Of a stretch of 64,000 nucleotides of DNA, positions 1 to 8,903 are shown in pieces. The notes below the pieces were generated by a model. It searched no databases, was not told the DNA's origin, and saw nothing but the letters and a program-made list of their open reading frames with translations. Made by a program: the position numbers and the translations under genes. Origin of the DNA: Rhodothermales bacterium. Lineage in GTDB: Bacteria > Bacteroidota > Rhodothermia > Rhodothermales > Bin80. Numbering within the stretch: the stretch's first letter is position 1; every line of letters starts with the position of its first letter. The stretch lies in contig CATQHT010000002.1 in assembly GCA_958296045.1 (NCBI GenBank), forward strand, positions 434,001 through 498,000. The letters run 5' to 3'.

Positions 1-1
1 C

Positions 2-438
2 TTACAGCGCCGCCACCCTGGCCGGTTCCATTCGGGTCAGCTGCGCACATTACAGCGGCGTGTGAAGCGGTGGCGAGCCGAAGCGGGTCCTGGGAAGGAG
101 GTCTTCTTTGACCAGGCATACGAACCTGGTGAGCGGGCGCAGTCGGACTTCACCTGCATGAACAAGCTGGGCGTGACCATCCAAGGCCAGCCGTTTAAGC
201 ATATGCTGTTCCACTTCGTTTTGGCCTACTCCAACTGGGAGGCGGGTACGATCGGCAAGTCTGAGAGCTTTGAGGCGCTAAGTGAGGGCTGCAGAACGCG
301 CTCACGCAGTTGGGTGGTGTGCCCCAGCTGCACCAGACCGACTCGATGAGCTGTGCGGTACGCAATCTGAAGCGTACCGAGAAGGAGGGAGCCCCCTTTA
401 CCGATCGATATGGTGCTCTGATGCGGCACTACGGGATG
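2..438 (+). pseudogene. istA: IS21-type transposase IstA fragment, frameshifted
   Basis: This is the middle of an IstA (DDE) transposase; its 5' end lies outside the window. The reading frame is open from base 2 and gives a typical IstA core: the AQSDFT motif (first catalytic Asp), HFVLAYSNWE, then the second Asp in QTDSMSCAV and a KRTEKEGAPF stretch. Near base 288 the frame shifts; restoring one missing G in the run after GAG would rejoin the two parts. After roughly base 438 the protein stops resembling IstA and becomes IS110-like, so the Glu of the DDE triad is missing. The gene is dead. Its partner istB lies about 1.4 kb downstream instead of overlapping it, as expected for intact IS21. 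Confidence 0.8.
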
Positions 439-1440
439 GATGGCAACTTGTTCATGAGCGAGCAGCTCAGGACACGCGAGCTGTCGATAGTGAGTCGCAT
501 TGTTGCGGTAGATGCTAAGGAAAAGCTCTTGGCCCTGGAGGAATCCACATTAGCTGCGTGGCTGGCAGGCATGCTGCGTGGTTACGTGGATAAGCTGGTG
601 GTCTGTGATCCACGCCAGAATGCGCTGATTAGCAGGAGTGCGAGCAAGGACGACTTAACGGATGCGTTCCGCTTGGCCCGTCTGCTGCGGATGGGTGAGC
701 TGCGACCGGTCTATCACTCGGATCATCAACACCGCGCCACCTTCAAGGCTATCGCGCAGCAATATCTCAAGCTGCGCGATAGCCAACACAGTCTGAAGAC
801 CATCATAAAGGCGAAGTATCGGAGAGCGGGTGTCTTGCGCGTAGACGGGACAACGGTTTTCAGCGCGGCACACCGCAAGAGTTTTTTGGAGCAGCTGCCG
901 AACGCTCCCACTCGTGAGATGGTATCGGATGATTATGATGTGCTGGATTCAACAATCGCGGCGCAGCAGAAGGCGCAAGACCGGATGATCCGAGAGGGCA
1001 GACGGTACCCAGAGATTCAGCAGTTCATGAAGATGCCCGGAGTGGGACCGATCAGTGCTCATATCTATGATGCGTTCATTCAGACGCCGCACCGTTTTGC
1101 GACCAAGCAGCGGCTTTGGCGCTACTGCAGGCTGGGCATTCGCACACGCAGTTCTGCTGGAAAGCCGCTGGCGTATAAACGTCTGGATCGCTCGGGCAAT
1201 GGCGAGCTCAAGGCCCTTAGCTATCGCGCCTGGATGAACGGCATACGCGGCGGTAAGGACTCGAATGAGGTGAAGCGCTTTTTTGAGGCCTCGCTGGATC
1301 GCACGAACAACCGCACACATGCGCGCCTGAATACGCAGCGCAAGATTCTGGCCGTGCTGTGGACCATCTGGAGAAAACAGACAGCCTACGACCCCAACCT
1401 CTTCTTTCCATTGACCCCAACCGCACAAGCGGTCTGCTGA
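439..1440 (+). pseudogene. IS110-family transposase lacking its N-terminus, fused to istA
   Basis: The C-terminal part is a clear IS110/IS116/IS902 transposase: the helix-hairpin-like MPGVGPISAHIYDAF segment, then RSSAGKPLAYKRLDRSGNGELK, which holds the Ser proposed as nucleophile in this family. The N-terminal RuvC-like (DEDD) domain keeps the Glu/Asp region (VVCDPRQNALI, KDDLTDAFRLARLL). The usual start of the family, with the first catalytic Asp, is replaced by about 43 residues of IstA read in the same frame, starting from a possible ATG at 310. So 310-1440 is one open chimeric frame of 376 aa. It should be catalytically inactive as a recombinase because the first Asp is lost. A deletion or imprecise insertion joined the two elements. 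Confidence 0.75.
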
Positions 1441-1857
1441 GCCATTAGCAGCAGCGAAGGCCTTGTGCATGGCAGCCGCGACAGGCGGATACGGGTAGCC
1501 GGGAAATGCTCCACAGCGAGTATAAATGCCGTACGGTAAGTTCGAAACATAGCGTAGCACCCCGGCCTCCATGCCCCATATGACTATAGATCCCATTAGT
1601 GGGAATCTCATAAACGAGCCTGGCAATCGAAAAGCCCTGCCAACCGTCATGCACATCCGTTACCCCGCTGGCTACCAGCCCATGCACTGACCCCTCGCCT
1701 ACGCACGGCTCTACTGCAGATGCGGTCCTGACCGGGAGTCACGCGCGACCTGAAAAATCTCGCCCATTTTTCAGGATGGGGGACCTATGGGCTTGACTTT
1801 CTTTTTGAAACGAGCCTCGCTGCTCCAGTGGACGTGGCTGCCCCGTTATGTTAGGGA
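1441..1857. other. Non-coding tail after IS110 fragment, before istB
   Basis: These 417 bases hold no convincing gene. The first 240 or so probably belong to the non-coding end of the IS110-type element. In this family one non-coding end encodes a structured bridge RNA, upstream of the gene in the IS110 group and downstream in the IS1111 group; I cannot fold it here. The remainder contains a strong hairpin (1749-1775) and no recognisable IstA C-terminus. Confidence 0.4.
1749..1775. repeat. 10-bp inverted repeat hairpin
   Basis: CCTGAAAAAT (1749-1758) and ATTTTTCAGG (1766-1775) form a perfect 10-bp stem around a 7-base loop. It lies between the IS110 remnant and istB. It could be a terminator, part of an element end, or part of a structured RNA; the sequence alone does not decide. 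Confidence 0.6.
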
Positions 1858-2687
1858 TTGTCTTCGCCCAACACCACGACCTCGCTCAACGCCACATTGC
1901 TCGGATCACACAAAGCCCCTCGCGCACGTTCGCGGGCTTTTGCTGGACGACTCCATCCCATCGTAGCTAAGCTTGAACACATGCGCCTGTTTGGCATGGC
2001 CAGCGCTTTGCGAGATCAGCTCGTGACCCCAGATATGGCCGAGTTCGGCTTTGAGGAACGCCTGGGACTGATGGTCGATGCCGAGATGGCACGGCGCGAA
2101 TCACGTCGCTTGAATCTGAGACTCGGGCGCGCTAAGCTAAATTGTCAAGCAAGTATGGCCGACGTCGACGACGGAAAGGGGCGTGGCCTCAGCAAACGAC
2201 TCATGCTGCATCTGGCTAGCTGTCAGTGGATTCAGCGGCATGAAAATGTCATCATTACCGGCGCGACAGGCACAGGCAAGACCTACTTGGCCTATGCGCT
2301 GGCTCATAAGGTATGCCTAGAAAACTACCGAGCACAATACCACCGACTTTCGCGACTCTTGCAGGATATGCACCTCGGGCGCGCCGATGACGCCGATCGG
2401 AAACTCCTGCGTAAGATGTCAAAGATCGATGTCTTGATCACCGACGACTGGGGTACCAGCGAAGTGAACGTCACGCAACAACGCTACCTCCTGGAGCTGT
2501 TCGACGACCGATACCAGATTCGGTCCACGATCGCGACCAGCCAAGTCCCCGTGGAACAATGGCACGACACCATGGAAGATCCTACCTTGGCCGACTGGTT
2601 CACAATGCACACCACATCTCACTCAAGGGTGAATCCATGCGCAAAACACACGCCCTGCGGAGCATCAAACCCTACGACCAGGCATGA
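1858..2687 (+). pseudogene. istB: IS21 helper ATPase IstB, frameshifted near C-terminus
   Basis: IstB is the AAA+ ATPase that remodels target DNA for the IS21 transposase. The N-terminal region (IVAKLEHMRLFGMASAL), Walker A GATGTGKT (about residue 138) and Walker B VLITDDWG are all present. After PTLAD the frame changes: the family's ending, read in another frame as RLVHNAHHISLKGESMRK, runs to a TGA at 2685-2687. The original frame instead runs on as unrelated sequence to 2727. The pattern fits a deletion of about a dozen bases around 2591 that is not a multiple of three. A TTG at 1858 or the ATG at 1981 could be the start. The gene is probably non-functional, since the C-terminal box is scrambled. 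Confidence 0.85.
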
Positions 2688-2813
2688 CACATACACATGT
2701 GTGCAAAGGCCGATTTCGTGCCCCTGACGCAAGACGTAGGGTGGCGCGCTTGAAGCCGGAATTGGTGGCGCAGTGGATCGGAATATGCAACGTTTAGCAA
2801 GCGTACCTCCCAT

Positions 2814-3305
2814 CAGAAAAAAACCCAGGCCACCGGAGGGTATGTGCTCAGCACCAGCCATTCCACCTGGTCCGCCAAAAGGATTGCGCGCACCTACTGG
2901 CGGCTCTCGGAGATTGAGGCTACGTTCCGAGTCATGAAGTCCGATCTTGGATTACGACCCATCTATCACAGCAAAGATGAGCGGATTGAAGGACATCTGT
3001 TCATTACCGTGCTGGCCTACCACGTGTCCCATTTGATCCGCACAAAGCTCAAGGCCAACCATGTCCATGAAAGCTGGAATGCGCTCCGCTTCAGACTCAA
3101 CCAGATCCATCGGATTACTACGGTGCTGCCAAAGAGTAAGCACCGCTATATCGTCCTCAAAGTGGATCAGAAGTTGACGCCAGTCTTGCAGCGAATCGTC
3201 CATTGTCTGGGCATGAGCTACGATCCCGCGGCGACAAGAAGCAAGGAGGAATACTCCAGTGAACCGAGCGATCTGAAAAAACCTCCTGATTCACGAATCC
3301 TGTGA
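2814..3305 (+). pseudogene. IS1634/IS4-type transposase C-terminal fragment
   Basis: Only the last quarter of a DDE transposase remains. It carries the region with the catalytic Glu, YWRLSEIEATFRVMKSDLGL, followed by RPIYHSKDERIEGHLFITVLAYHV, the usual C-terminal signature of IS1634-like IS4-family enzymes. The frame is open upstream to about 2814 (ATGGYVLSTS), so the GTG at 2844 is not a meaningful start. Both Asp-containing parts of the active site are absent. The piece sits directly after the broken istB and is read on the plus strand, opposite to the matching N-terminal piece at 3577-3769. Confidence 0.8.
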
Positions 3306-3576
3306 CGCTCCCCATGCCTCACGCCAGTACCCACTCCAGAAGGAGTAGCGTGAGCTGTGTCCGATTCGGACCGATGAGACCCGATCAAGGGGCTTCAATA
3401 CGACGAAGGACACGCAAGACACGGGCGAACACCCCGTAAGCCACCACCGACCGCTCCGGTAATCAGCAAGGCTCCATAGCACCCGGAAAAACGCCCCCAA
3501 AAACGGGGACAGGGGAGGTCCGACCTCTCACTTCACTACAAGTGATAAAGTCGAGTTAACGGGATGCGGGTTTGTC

Positions 3577-3769
3577 CTTTCAGTCGGGTGGTAACCTGTC
3601 TGGCGAGTTCGGGCCAGTCTTGCTTCGGGATACTGAAATCCTGTCCGAGGTTGAGCAGGGTACGCTGTGTGGGTTCTCCTCCGATGCGTCGGGCCTGAAG
3701 GAGTGCGAATGCGGTTCGTTCCTCGCCGTTTTTGAGGCGGTGTTTGGAGGCTCGTACAAGGATGGCGCT
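3577..3769 (-). pseudogene. IS1634-type transposase N-terminal fragment
   Basis: On the minus strand the stretch reads AILVRASKHRLKNGEERTAF, then LLQARRIGGEPTQRTLLNLG and DFSIPKQDWPELARQVTTRL. This is the typical start of IS1634-family transposases, where the chain begins with a short beta-rich region followed by a statement such as 'TLLNLG..F.I....WP.L'. The frame continues upstream to 4027 but without family resemblance, and it stops at 3536, so only about 65 residues survive. It may come from the same copy as the plus-strand C-terminal fragment after an inversion, or from a second copy. Confidence 0.65.
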
Positions 3770-4080
3770 GCGCGTCTGGCCCGGGGTAGTGTTACGGGTG
3801 CCTTGGCGGCGGGTTCTCGCGCCATTACGCATTTCATTACAACGCGATTTTCGCAAATACCACCCGAATGCTGGGGCAAACGGGCGTAAAAGGCACTGAA
3901 ATCGGCCCTCCAGGAGGAAAATGAGGACGAACGTGGCCCCACCGTCAGCCCGAGTGACAAAGATGGGCTTAGTACAACCCGCTGAAGGCCAAAAAGCCCC
4001 CCTGAGTACGCCGCAAACCCCCGACAACGCCCTCTCCCACCACGACTAGGCCCCATCAAAGGGGCACGCACCTGCCCCCT
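3770..4080. other. Gene-free stretch between IS remnants
   Basis: I see no gene, RNA or clear repeat in these 311 bases. They lie between the N-terminal IS1634 fragment and the duplicated left end of the IS4-type element, and are probably decayed element DNA. The preceding 3306-3576 is equally featureless. Confidence 0.5.
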
Positions 4081-4320
4081 AGCCCTCCCCCTTCGCCTAT
4101 TAATCGACTTGACAACACCGTTTGTGTCCGTTACCTTACGGGCATGCAGGGGCCACTTGGGACCTTGGAAACGCTTCGCAGTGCCGTGCCGGAGGTGTCG
4201 GCTACGGTAGCGGCGCACCGTGATAAGAGTCGGCGTGCACTCGCGGGTATAGTGTGCGAGCAATTCCGTTTGGTCGATGCATGTGGCAAGAAGCGGCTGG
4301 TGGGCTGAATGAAGACCCTT
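4081..4320 (+). repeat. Truncated tandem copy of the IS4-type element's left end
   Basis: This 240-base unit repeats 4321-4560: left terminus, the CTTGACAAC subterminal box (4108-4116 against 4347-4355), start codon (4144 against 4383) and the first 57 or so codons. I count 12 differences in about 180 coding bases, so roughly 93% identity. The copy has decayed: the triplet for Cys-57 has become TGA. It ends at an internal CCCTT that abuts AGGG of the next copy's terminus, which matches the CCCTTAGGG found inside the intact gene at 4555-4563. Confidence 0.85.
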
Positions 4321-7003
4321 AGGGCTCCCCTTCGAGTATCAATCGACTTGACAACCACGTTTGTGTCCGTTACCTTACGGGCATGCAGGGGCCACTCGGG
4401 ATCTTGGAAACGCTTCGCAGAGCCGTGCCGGAGGTGTCGGCTACGGTAGCGGCGCATCGTGATAAGAGTCGGCGTGCGCTCGCGGGTATGGTGTGCGAGC
4501 AATTCCGCTTGGTCGATGCACGTGGCGAGAAGCGGCTGGCGGGCTGCATGAAGGCCCTTAGGGTGCTGCATTCTGAAGAGCAGATTGCTTTACCCCCTCC
4601 ACAGGTGAAGCTTCAAATCGCCAAGCCACGGCTATTGGGTAAACCGGTACCAGAGGCGGTGGACGTTCCGGCTGATGTGCGCGAGATCGAGGATTTCGAG
4701 ATCGTCCGAGTAGACAGCGCACAAGATCGCGCCATCTGGAATACGCTCATGGACGAAGAGCATCCGCGGGGGGTGACCACCTTTGCGGGAGCACAAATGC
4801 GCTACCTAATTAAGAGCGCCCACGGTTATCTGGGGGCGGTCGGTTTCTCTGCCGCTGCGCTTTATCTCAAGGCGCGGGACCGGTGGATGGCCTGGAGTCA
4901 TGAGCAGCGCAGCGGCCATCTTAAGCGCGTAGTGAACCTGAGTCGTTTTCTGATTCGTCCAAGTGTTCGGTGCAAGAATCTGGCGAGCTTCGTGCTGGGT
5001 CGCGTGTTTCGGCGATTGTCCTCCGACTTCATGGCCCGGTATAAGTATGTACCTTACGTGGTAGAGACCTTCGTGTGTCCACGTTACGAGGGTACGTGTT
5101 TCAAGGCAGCAGGCTTCCAATACTTAGGTCTCACCCAGGGGCGCGGTCGGCATGCACCGAGCGGCGTGGGAAAGCGTTCACGGAAGAAGGTATTCGCCTA
5201 TGAACTGGATCCTGCGTGGCGCGATCGTCTGGGCGTACCGCATGTGGAATTGCGACCCCGGCTGGAGGTGGGCGCTGGGCTGGCGAGCGACTCTTGGGCG
5301 GAACAGGAATTCGGCGGTGCAGCGTTGGGCCATATTCGGCGCACCGCCCGTCTGGTAAAGAGCGCGGCACTAGTAGCAAAGACGATGGGAAAGCCCGTAA
5401 CCACGGTTCCTAACCGAGACTTAGCTGCTGTAAGGGGATATTGGCGATTCATCGAGAAGGCCGATAGGTTCGGCATCACACCTGCGAAGATACTGGCGCC
5501 GCACCGGCAGCGGACCATTGAGCGGATGCGCACCCAGAAAACGGTGCTGTGCGTGCAGGATGGTACAGACATTAGTTACAGCACACGTCCGCAGTGCGAC
5601 GGATTGGAAGTAATCGGTAGTAACCAGACCAAGGCACAGGCGCGCGGCGTACATCTGCACGCGACCCTGGCGTTGAACGACGAGGGATTGCCCTTGGGAG
5701 TATTACGGTGTTCGTACAGAAAAGAGGAAGGGCAAACCACGACGCATCAATGGATTGACGGGCTTCGCGACATAGATGAGGCTGCACAGACGCTGCCGCG
5801 CAAGACGCGCGTGCTTAGCGTGATGGACCGGGAAGCGGATGCATTCGAGATCTTTGCGGCGCAGCGCACTTTGAAGCGGACCGATGTGCTGATTCGGGCC
5901 AAACACGATCGGAATCTGGGTAAGAACCATGATCGCCTGTTTAAAGCCATGCGCCGTGGACCTGCTGCCGGTGTGCTGGAGCTCTTGGTAGAGCGTCTGA
6001 GTCTTCGGGCGAAGTCTGGTCGGATCACGCACAAGGGCCGTCCGAAGCGCAATGCACGCATGGAGGTGCGTTTTCGCCAAGTGAGGCTGCCAGCAACAGG
6101 CGGGTCTGCCGAAGATCCCGTGAAGGTCTCCGCGGTCCACGTTCGTGAGATAGCACCGCCCAAAGGTGCAGATCGGATTGAGTGGTTTCTGCTAACCACC
6201 GTGGAGGTTACCTCACTACAGGAGGCAGAGCAGATACTGGAATACTACACCCTGCGCTGGCGCGTGGAGGACACCTTTCGGGTACTCAAGACGGGTTGCC
6301 GCGTCGAAAAGCTGCGTATGCAGCAGGCAGAGAACCTGCACCGGGTAATAACGCTGTATATCGTCACGTCCTGGCGGCTCATGCTCATGACGCTGTTGGG
6401 GCGTGTAACTGCCAGCATGGACGCGGAAGTGATTTTCACGGACGCGGAGATGTATATGTTGCGGGTCTATGCCCGCAATTACGACCTTCCCGAACTTAAG
6501 GACCTCGCCTCGGGAATTTTGTTGATGGCGATGATGGGCGGCTACATGAACCGAAAGCACGACCCGCCGCCGGGGCACGAAATCATGTGGCGTGGGTACG
6601 CAAGTCTGCAGATGCGCGCCATAGCCTACGAAGAACTCGGAGCGATTTACGACCTTGTGGAGCGCCAGCCACCATAGCGCATGGCGTAGGCTCGGCAATC
6701 TCAACGGTTTCGCTCACCGCACGCTCCGCAAGGTGCATGCCCGCAAAGCGAGGGGAATATACGCGCCCGTCGCGGTCGGCGCATACACCCTTAACTCACG
6801 CTCGCTACGCGAATAGCCTTGACCCTTCGCATCTACCACTTAGAATAGCGTAACATTCACCTCCAGCGTGAAGCTCCGGCCTCCCGCTACGAGGGCTATG
6901 CTATTCTTGTCGGGTAACCGCGTGGTGAAGGGCCAAACTCTGCCCGCCCTATGCACCTTGAGGGCTCGTTGTCAAGCTGCTTGAGTGATTACCGGGTAGC
7001 CCT
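4321..7003 (+). mobile_element. IS4-family (Tn5-like) insertion sequence with DruA domain
   Basis: The element spans about 2.7 kb with a single large gene. The left end AGGGCTCCCC (4321-4330) pairs with the right end GGGTAGCCCT (6994-7003) at 9 of 10 positions. A second inverted pair, CTTGACAAC (4347-4355) and GTTGTCAAG (6968-6976), lies 26 and 27 bases inside the respective tips, which supports these boundaries. No target duplication is evident, because the left flank is a truncated copy of the same element. Bases 6678-6967 are the non-coding right end, with no second gene. Confidence 0.65.
4383..6677 (+). CDS. IS4-family transposase with N-terminal DruA (DUF4338) domain
   Basis: 764 aa, apparently intact. 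Residues 1-270 resemble DruA/DUF4338, the domain named after the Druantia anti-phage system: LAGMVCEQFRLVDARGEKRL, the LPPP box, then LIKSAHGYLGAVGFSAAALY and a long conserved block to FQYLGLTQGRGRH. From about residue 303 it is a full Tn5-like transposase. The DNA-binding start WAEQEFGGAALGHIRR is followed by first Asp D393 in VQDGTD, second Asp D482 in MDREADAF, and the YREK signature Y622, R625, E629, K636. The C-terminal half alone is about the size of Tn5 transposase, so the DruA part is an addition. It should move its own element by cut and paste. What the DruA domain contributes is unknown; DNA binding or target choice are guesses. Confidence 0.85.
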   Translation: MQGPLGILETLRRAVPEVSATVAAHRDKSRRALAGMVCEQFRLVDARGEKRLAGCMKALRVLHSEEQIALPPPQVKLQIAKPRLLGKPVPEAVDVPADVREIEDFEIVRVDSAQDRAIWNTLMDEEHPRGVTTFAGAQMRYLIKSAHGYLGAVGFSAAALYLKARDRWMAWSHEQRSGHLKRVVNLSRFLIRPSVRCKNLASFVLGRVFRRLSSDFMARYKYVPYVVETFVCPRYEGTCFKAAGFQYLGLTQGRGRHAPSGVGKRSRKKVFAYELDPAWRDRLGVPHVELRPRLEVGAGLASDSWAEQEFGGAALGHIRRTARLVKSAALVAKTMGKPVTTVPNRDLAAVRGYWRFIEKADRFGITPAKILAPHRQRTIERMRTQKTVLCVQDGTDISYSTRPQCDGLEVIGSNQTKAQARGVHLHATLALNDEGLPLGVLRCSYRKEEGQTTTHQWIDGLRDIDEAAQTLPRKTRVLSVMDREADAFEIFAAQRTLKRTDVLIRAKHDRNLGKNHDRLFKAMRRGPAAGVLELLVERLSLRAKSGRITHKGRPKRNARMEVRFRQVRLPATGGSAEDPVKVSAVHVREIAPPKGADRIEWFLLTTVEVTSLQEAEQILEYYTLRWRVEDTFRVLKTGCRVEKLRMQQAENLHRVITLYIVTSWRLMLMTLLGRVTASMDAEVIFTDAEMYMLRVYARNYDLPELKDLASGILLMAMMGGYMNRKHDPPPGHEIMWRGYASLQMRAIAYEELGAIYDLVERQPP

Positions 7004-7058
7004 AGCCAACCCCACCCAACCGCCCGCCCACGACCTCCCGCCAGTGAATAAGGTGGGG

Positions 7059-8597
7059 TCATAGAGGTCTGTTTGCCTCGCGCTTCAGATTGGTCACGCC
7101 GCTTAGGACATTCACCTGCGCTGCTTTGGCCCGCTCCTGACTCTGCATCCAACCGATCTTCTTGTTCCTGTTCATCAGTCCTTTCAATGCAAGGGTATCG
7201 CTCTTCGTACGGTTGCACGGGGCACAGAGCAGAATGCGATTGTCTATGAAGTTGGATCCACCCTCGCTGCGTGGCGCCTTATGGTCCAGCTCCATAAACT
7301 CAAACTCCAACTGTCTTCCGCACCCGGCGCAATTCACCAGCTCTTGGCCGGAACCGTAGCTCTGCCACTGGGCCAGCTGTTCCTTCATCTGCCTGTTAGT
7401 AAGCTTCTGCCAAGGCTCCTTGGCTCGCTCCCAGAGGGCCTGCAGCTTGGCGCCAGCACGCTCCCCTTCGTCTGTGCGCACAGGCAACGTACGCGTGTAG
7501 CCTACGTCACCGAAAGAAAACATTCCCGCATTGAAATCAGCTTCGCCATTAATGCTGTATCCCATCCGCCGAAAACGCTCAAGGACGACTTCGTGAGCCT
7601 TTGGCCAGATGTCAATGCCTATCCACTGTCTATTGAGTCCCTCTGCTGCTACACATGTCGTGGCACAACCTGCAAAGGGATCGAGGACAATATCTCCTTC
7701 ATTGGAGCTTACCTTGATTATGCGCTCGTACAGCTTAAGCGGCTTCTGCGTCGGATAACCCATGCGCTCCTTCTTCGGCATGTGCATGGCGTCTGGAATA
7801 TCAAGCCACGTGTCGCCAACAAGCTTTTGCTCAATTACCCCACCACCCTTATGACTTTCCAGAAAATACTTTATTCTGATCTTGCCGTTGCGCGTGACAT
7901 AGATGCGCCCCTCAGCCTTCAGTCGCCGAATCGACTCATCCGTGTAGTCTCCCCTGGGACTTGTCTTGAACCATTTGCCGTTCTCATCCAGCCTGAATCC
8001 CTTGTTTCTGGCTTCTCTACGTGAGTACACGTGCGCCACAAATTGCCTGTTGAATGTGTATTCCCGGCCGCGTGTATAGAACAGAATGACATCCTTGTTG
8101 CGCCCAAAGCGCTTGGCAATGGCCTTTGCACCTCTGCCGCCGTAGCACCATGCGATGTCATTTCTGAACTGCTTTCTGCCAAATATCGCATCCAAACAGG
8201 CCTTCAGATAGTGCGACGCCGTAGGGTCGCAATGCAGGAAAAGGCTGCCGGTCGGTTTCAGCACTCTGCGCATCTCCATTAGCCGCACAGACATAAAGCA
8301 CATGTACGCCCCCATGCCCTCCGAGTGAGCGAACCGACCGGATTCTATCGCTTCGGCCAGCGCTGGGTTGTCGTTGTCGATGGTATCCTCCCACTCCTCG
8401 TGCACGTCCGCCCACGTCCATCTGTCCTGGAACCTTGCGCCCTTGGCCAAGCTCTCGGGGGTGGCGTGAAAATCCTTGCTCTTGTTAAATGGTGGATCCG
8501 TGGCGATCAGGTCTACCGTGCCGCTGTTCATGTTGCGCAGCACATCCAAGTTATCAGCGTGAAAAAGTGTGCGGTTGTTCCAGTTAGGTGTAGCCAT
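7059..8597 (-). CDS. DNA methyltransferase fused to HNH nuclease domain
   Basis: 512 aa. Residues 1-345 form a beta-class amino-methyltransferase: catalytic motif IV DPPF at 34-37, then GYPTQKP near 280 and the SAM-binding motif I DPFAGCATT at 306-314. The DPPF form suggests N6-adenine methylation. Residues 420-475 form an HNH endonuclease module: C423 and C426, ELDHK with H439, an Asn-rich stretch, and C458-x2-C461. Methylation and cleavage could therefore reside in one chain, as in some single-protein restriction-modification enzymes. Alternatively the HNH part could be a DNA-binding zinc module. No separate restriction gene is adjacent. It sits just beyond the IS4-type element, transcribed toward it, in an accessory-looking region. 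Confidence 0.8.
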   Translation of the reverse strand: MATPNWNNRTLFHADNLDVLRNMNSGTVDLIATDPPFNKSKDFHATPESLAKGARFQDRWTWADVHEEWEDTIDNDNPALAEAIESGRFAHSEGMGAYMCFMSVRLMEMRRVLKPTGSLFLHCDPTASHYLKACLDAIFGRKQFRNDIAWCYGGRGAKAIAKRFGRNKDVILFYTRGREYTFNRQFVAHVYSRREARNKGFRLDENGKWFKTSPRGDYTDESIRRLKAEGRIYVTRNGKIRIKYFLESHKGGGVIEQKLVGDTWLDIPDAMHMPKKERMGYPTQKPLKLYERIIKVSSNEGDIVLDPFAGCATTCVAAEGLNRQWIGIDIWPKAHEVVLERFRRMGYSINGEADFNAGMFSFGDVGYTRTLPVRTDEGERAGAKLQALWERAKEPWQKLTNRQMKEQLAQWQSYGSGQELVNCAGCGRQLEFEFMELDHKAPRSEGGSNFIDNRILLCAPCNRTKSDTLALKGLMNRNKKIGWMQSQERAKAAQVNVLSGVTNLKREANRPL

Positions 8598-8903
8598 GAG
8601 TATCTGATATCGGATCCTGGCTTATACCGCAGCGCTGGAAAGAGTGTCCGTGGGGCACAGCTGACCACCGTAGAATTGCAGCTTAACGGTAACACATACG
8701 GCGCGGCGTTGCACAATGCACCACGCCTCTACCGGGTTTGCGGAACAGCCCCTGCGCGGTGTGCCGATCACTGGACAGGCGACCAGGACGTGTTTGCGCT
8801 CAATCCCCCTGATGATTCTGCGGGCTAAACCGGACGACCGGAAACCAAACAATCCGCGCGGAGCAAGGAAAGGTGACTCCGACGACTTGGTGGCCTATCC
8901 GCG
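8598..8903. other. Gene-free stretch
   Basis: About 306 bases between the methyltransferase start and the stop of the lipB-linked gene. It must contain the methyltransferase promoter. I see no gene, tRNA or convincing terminator. Confidence 0.5.

Noticed and set aside
3536-4027. 163-aa minus-strand frame as a complete gene
   Set aside because: Only residues 87-151 resemble an IS1634 N-terminus; the rest is not protein-like.
4806-6704. Long minus-strand frames inside the IS4 transposase gene
   Set aside because: They are shadows of a high-GC gene with no family resemblance.
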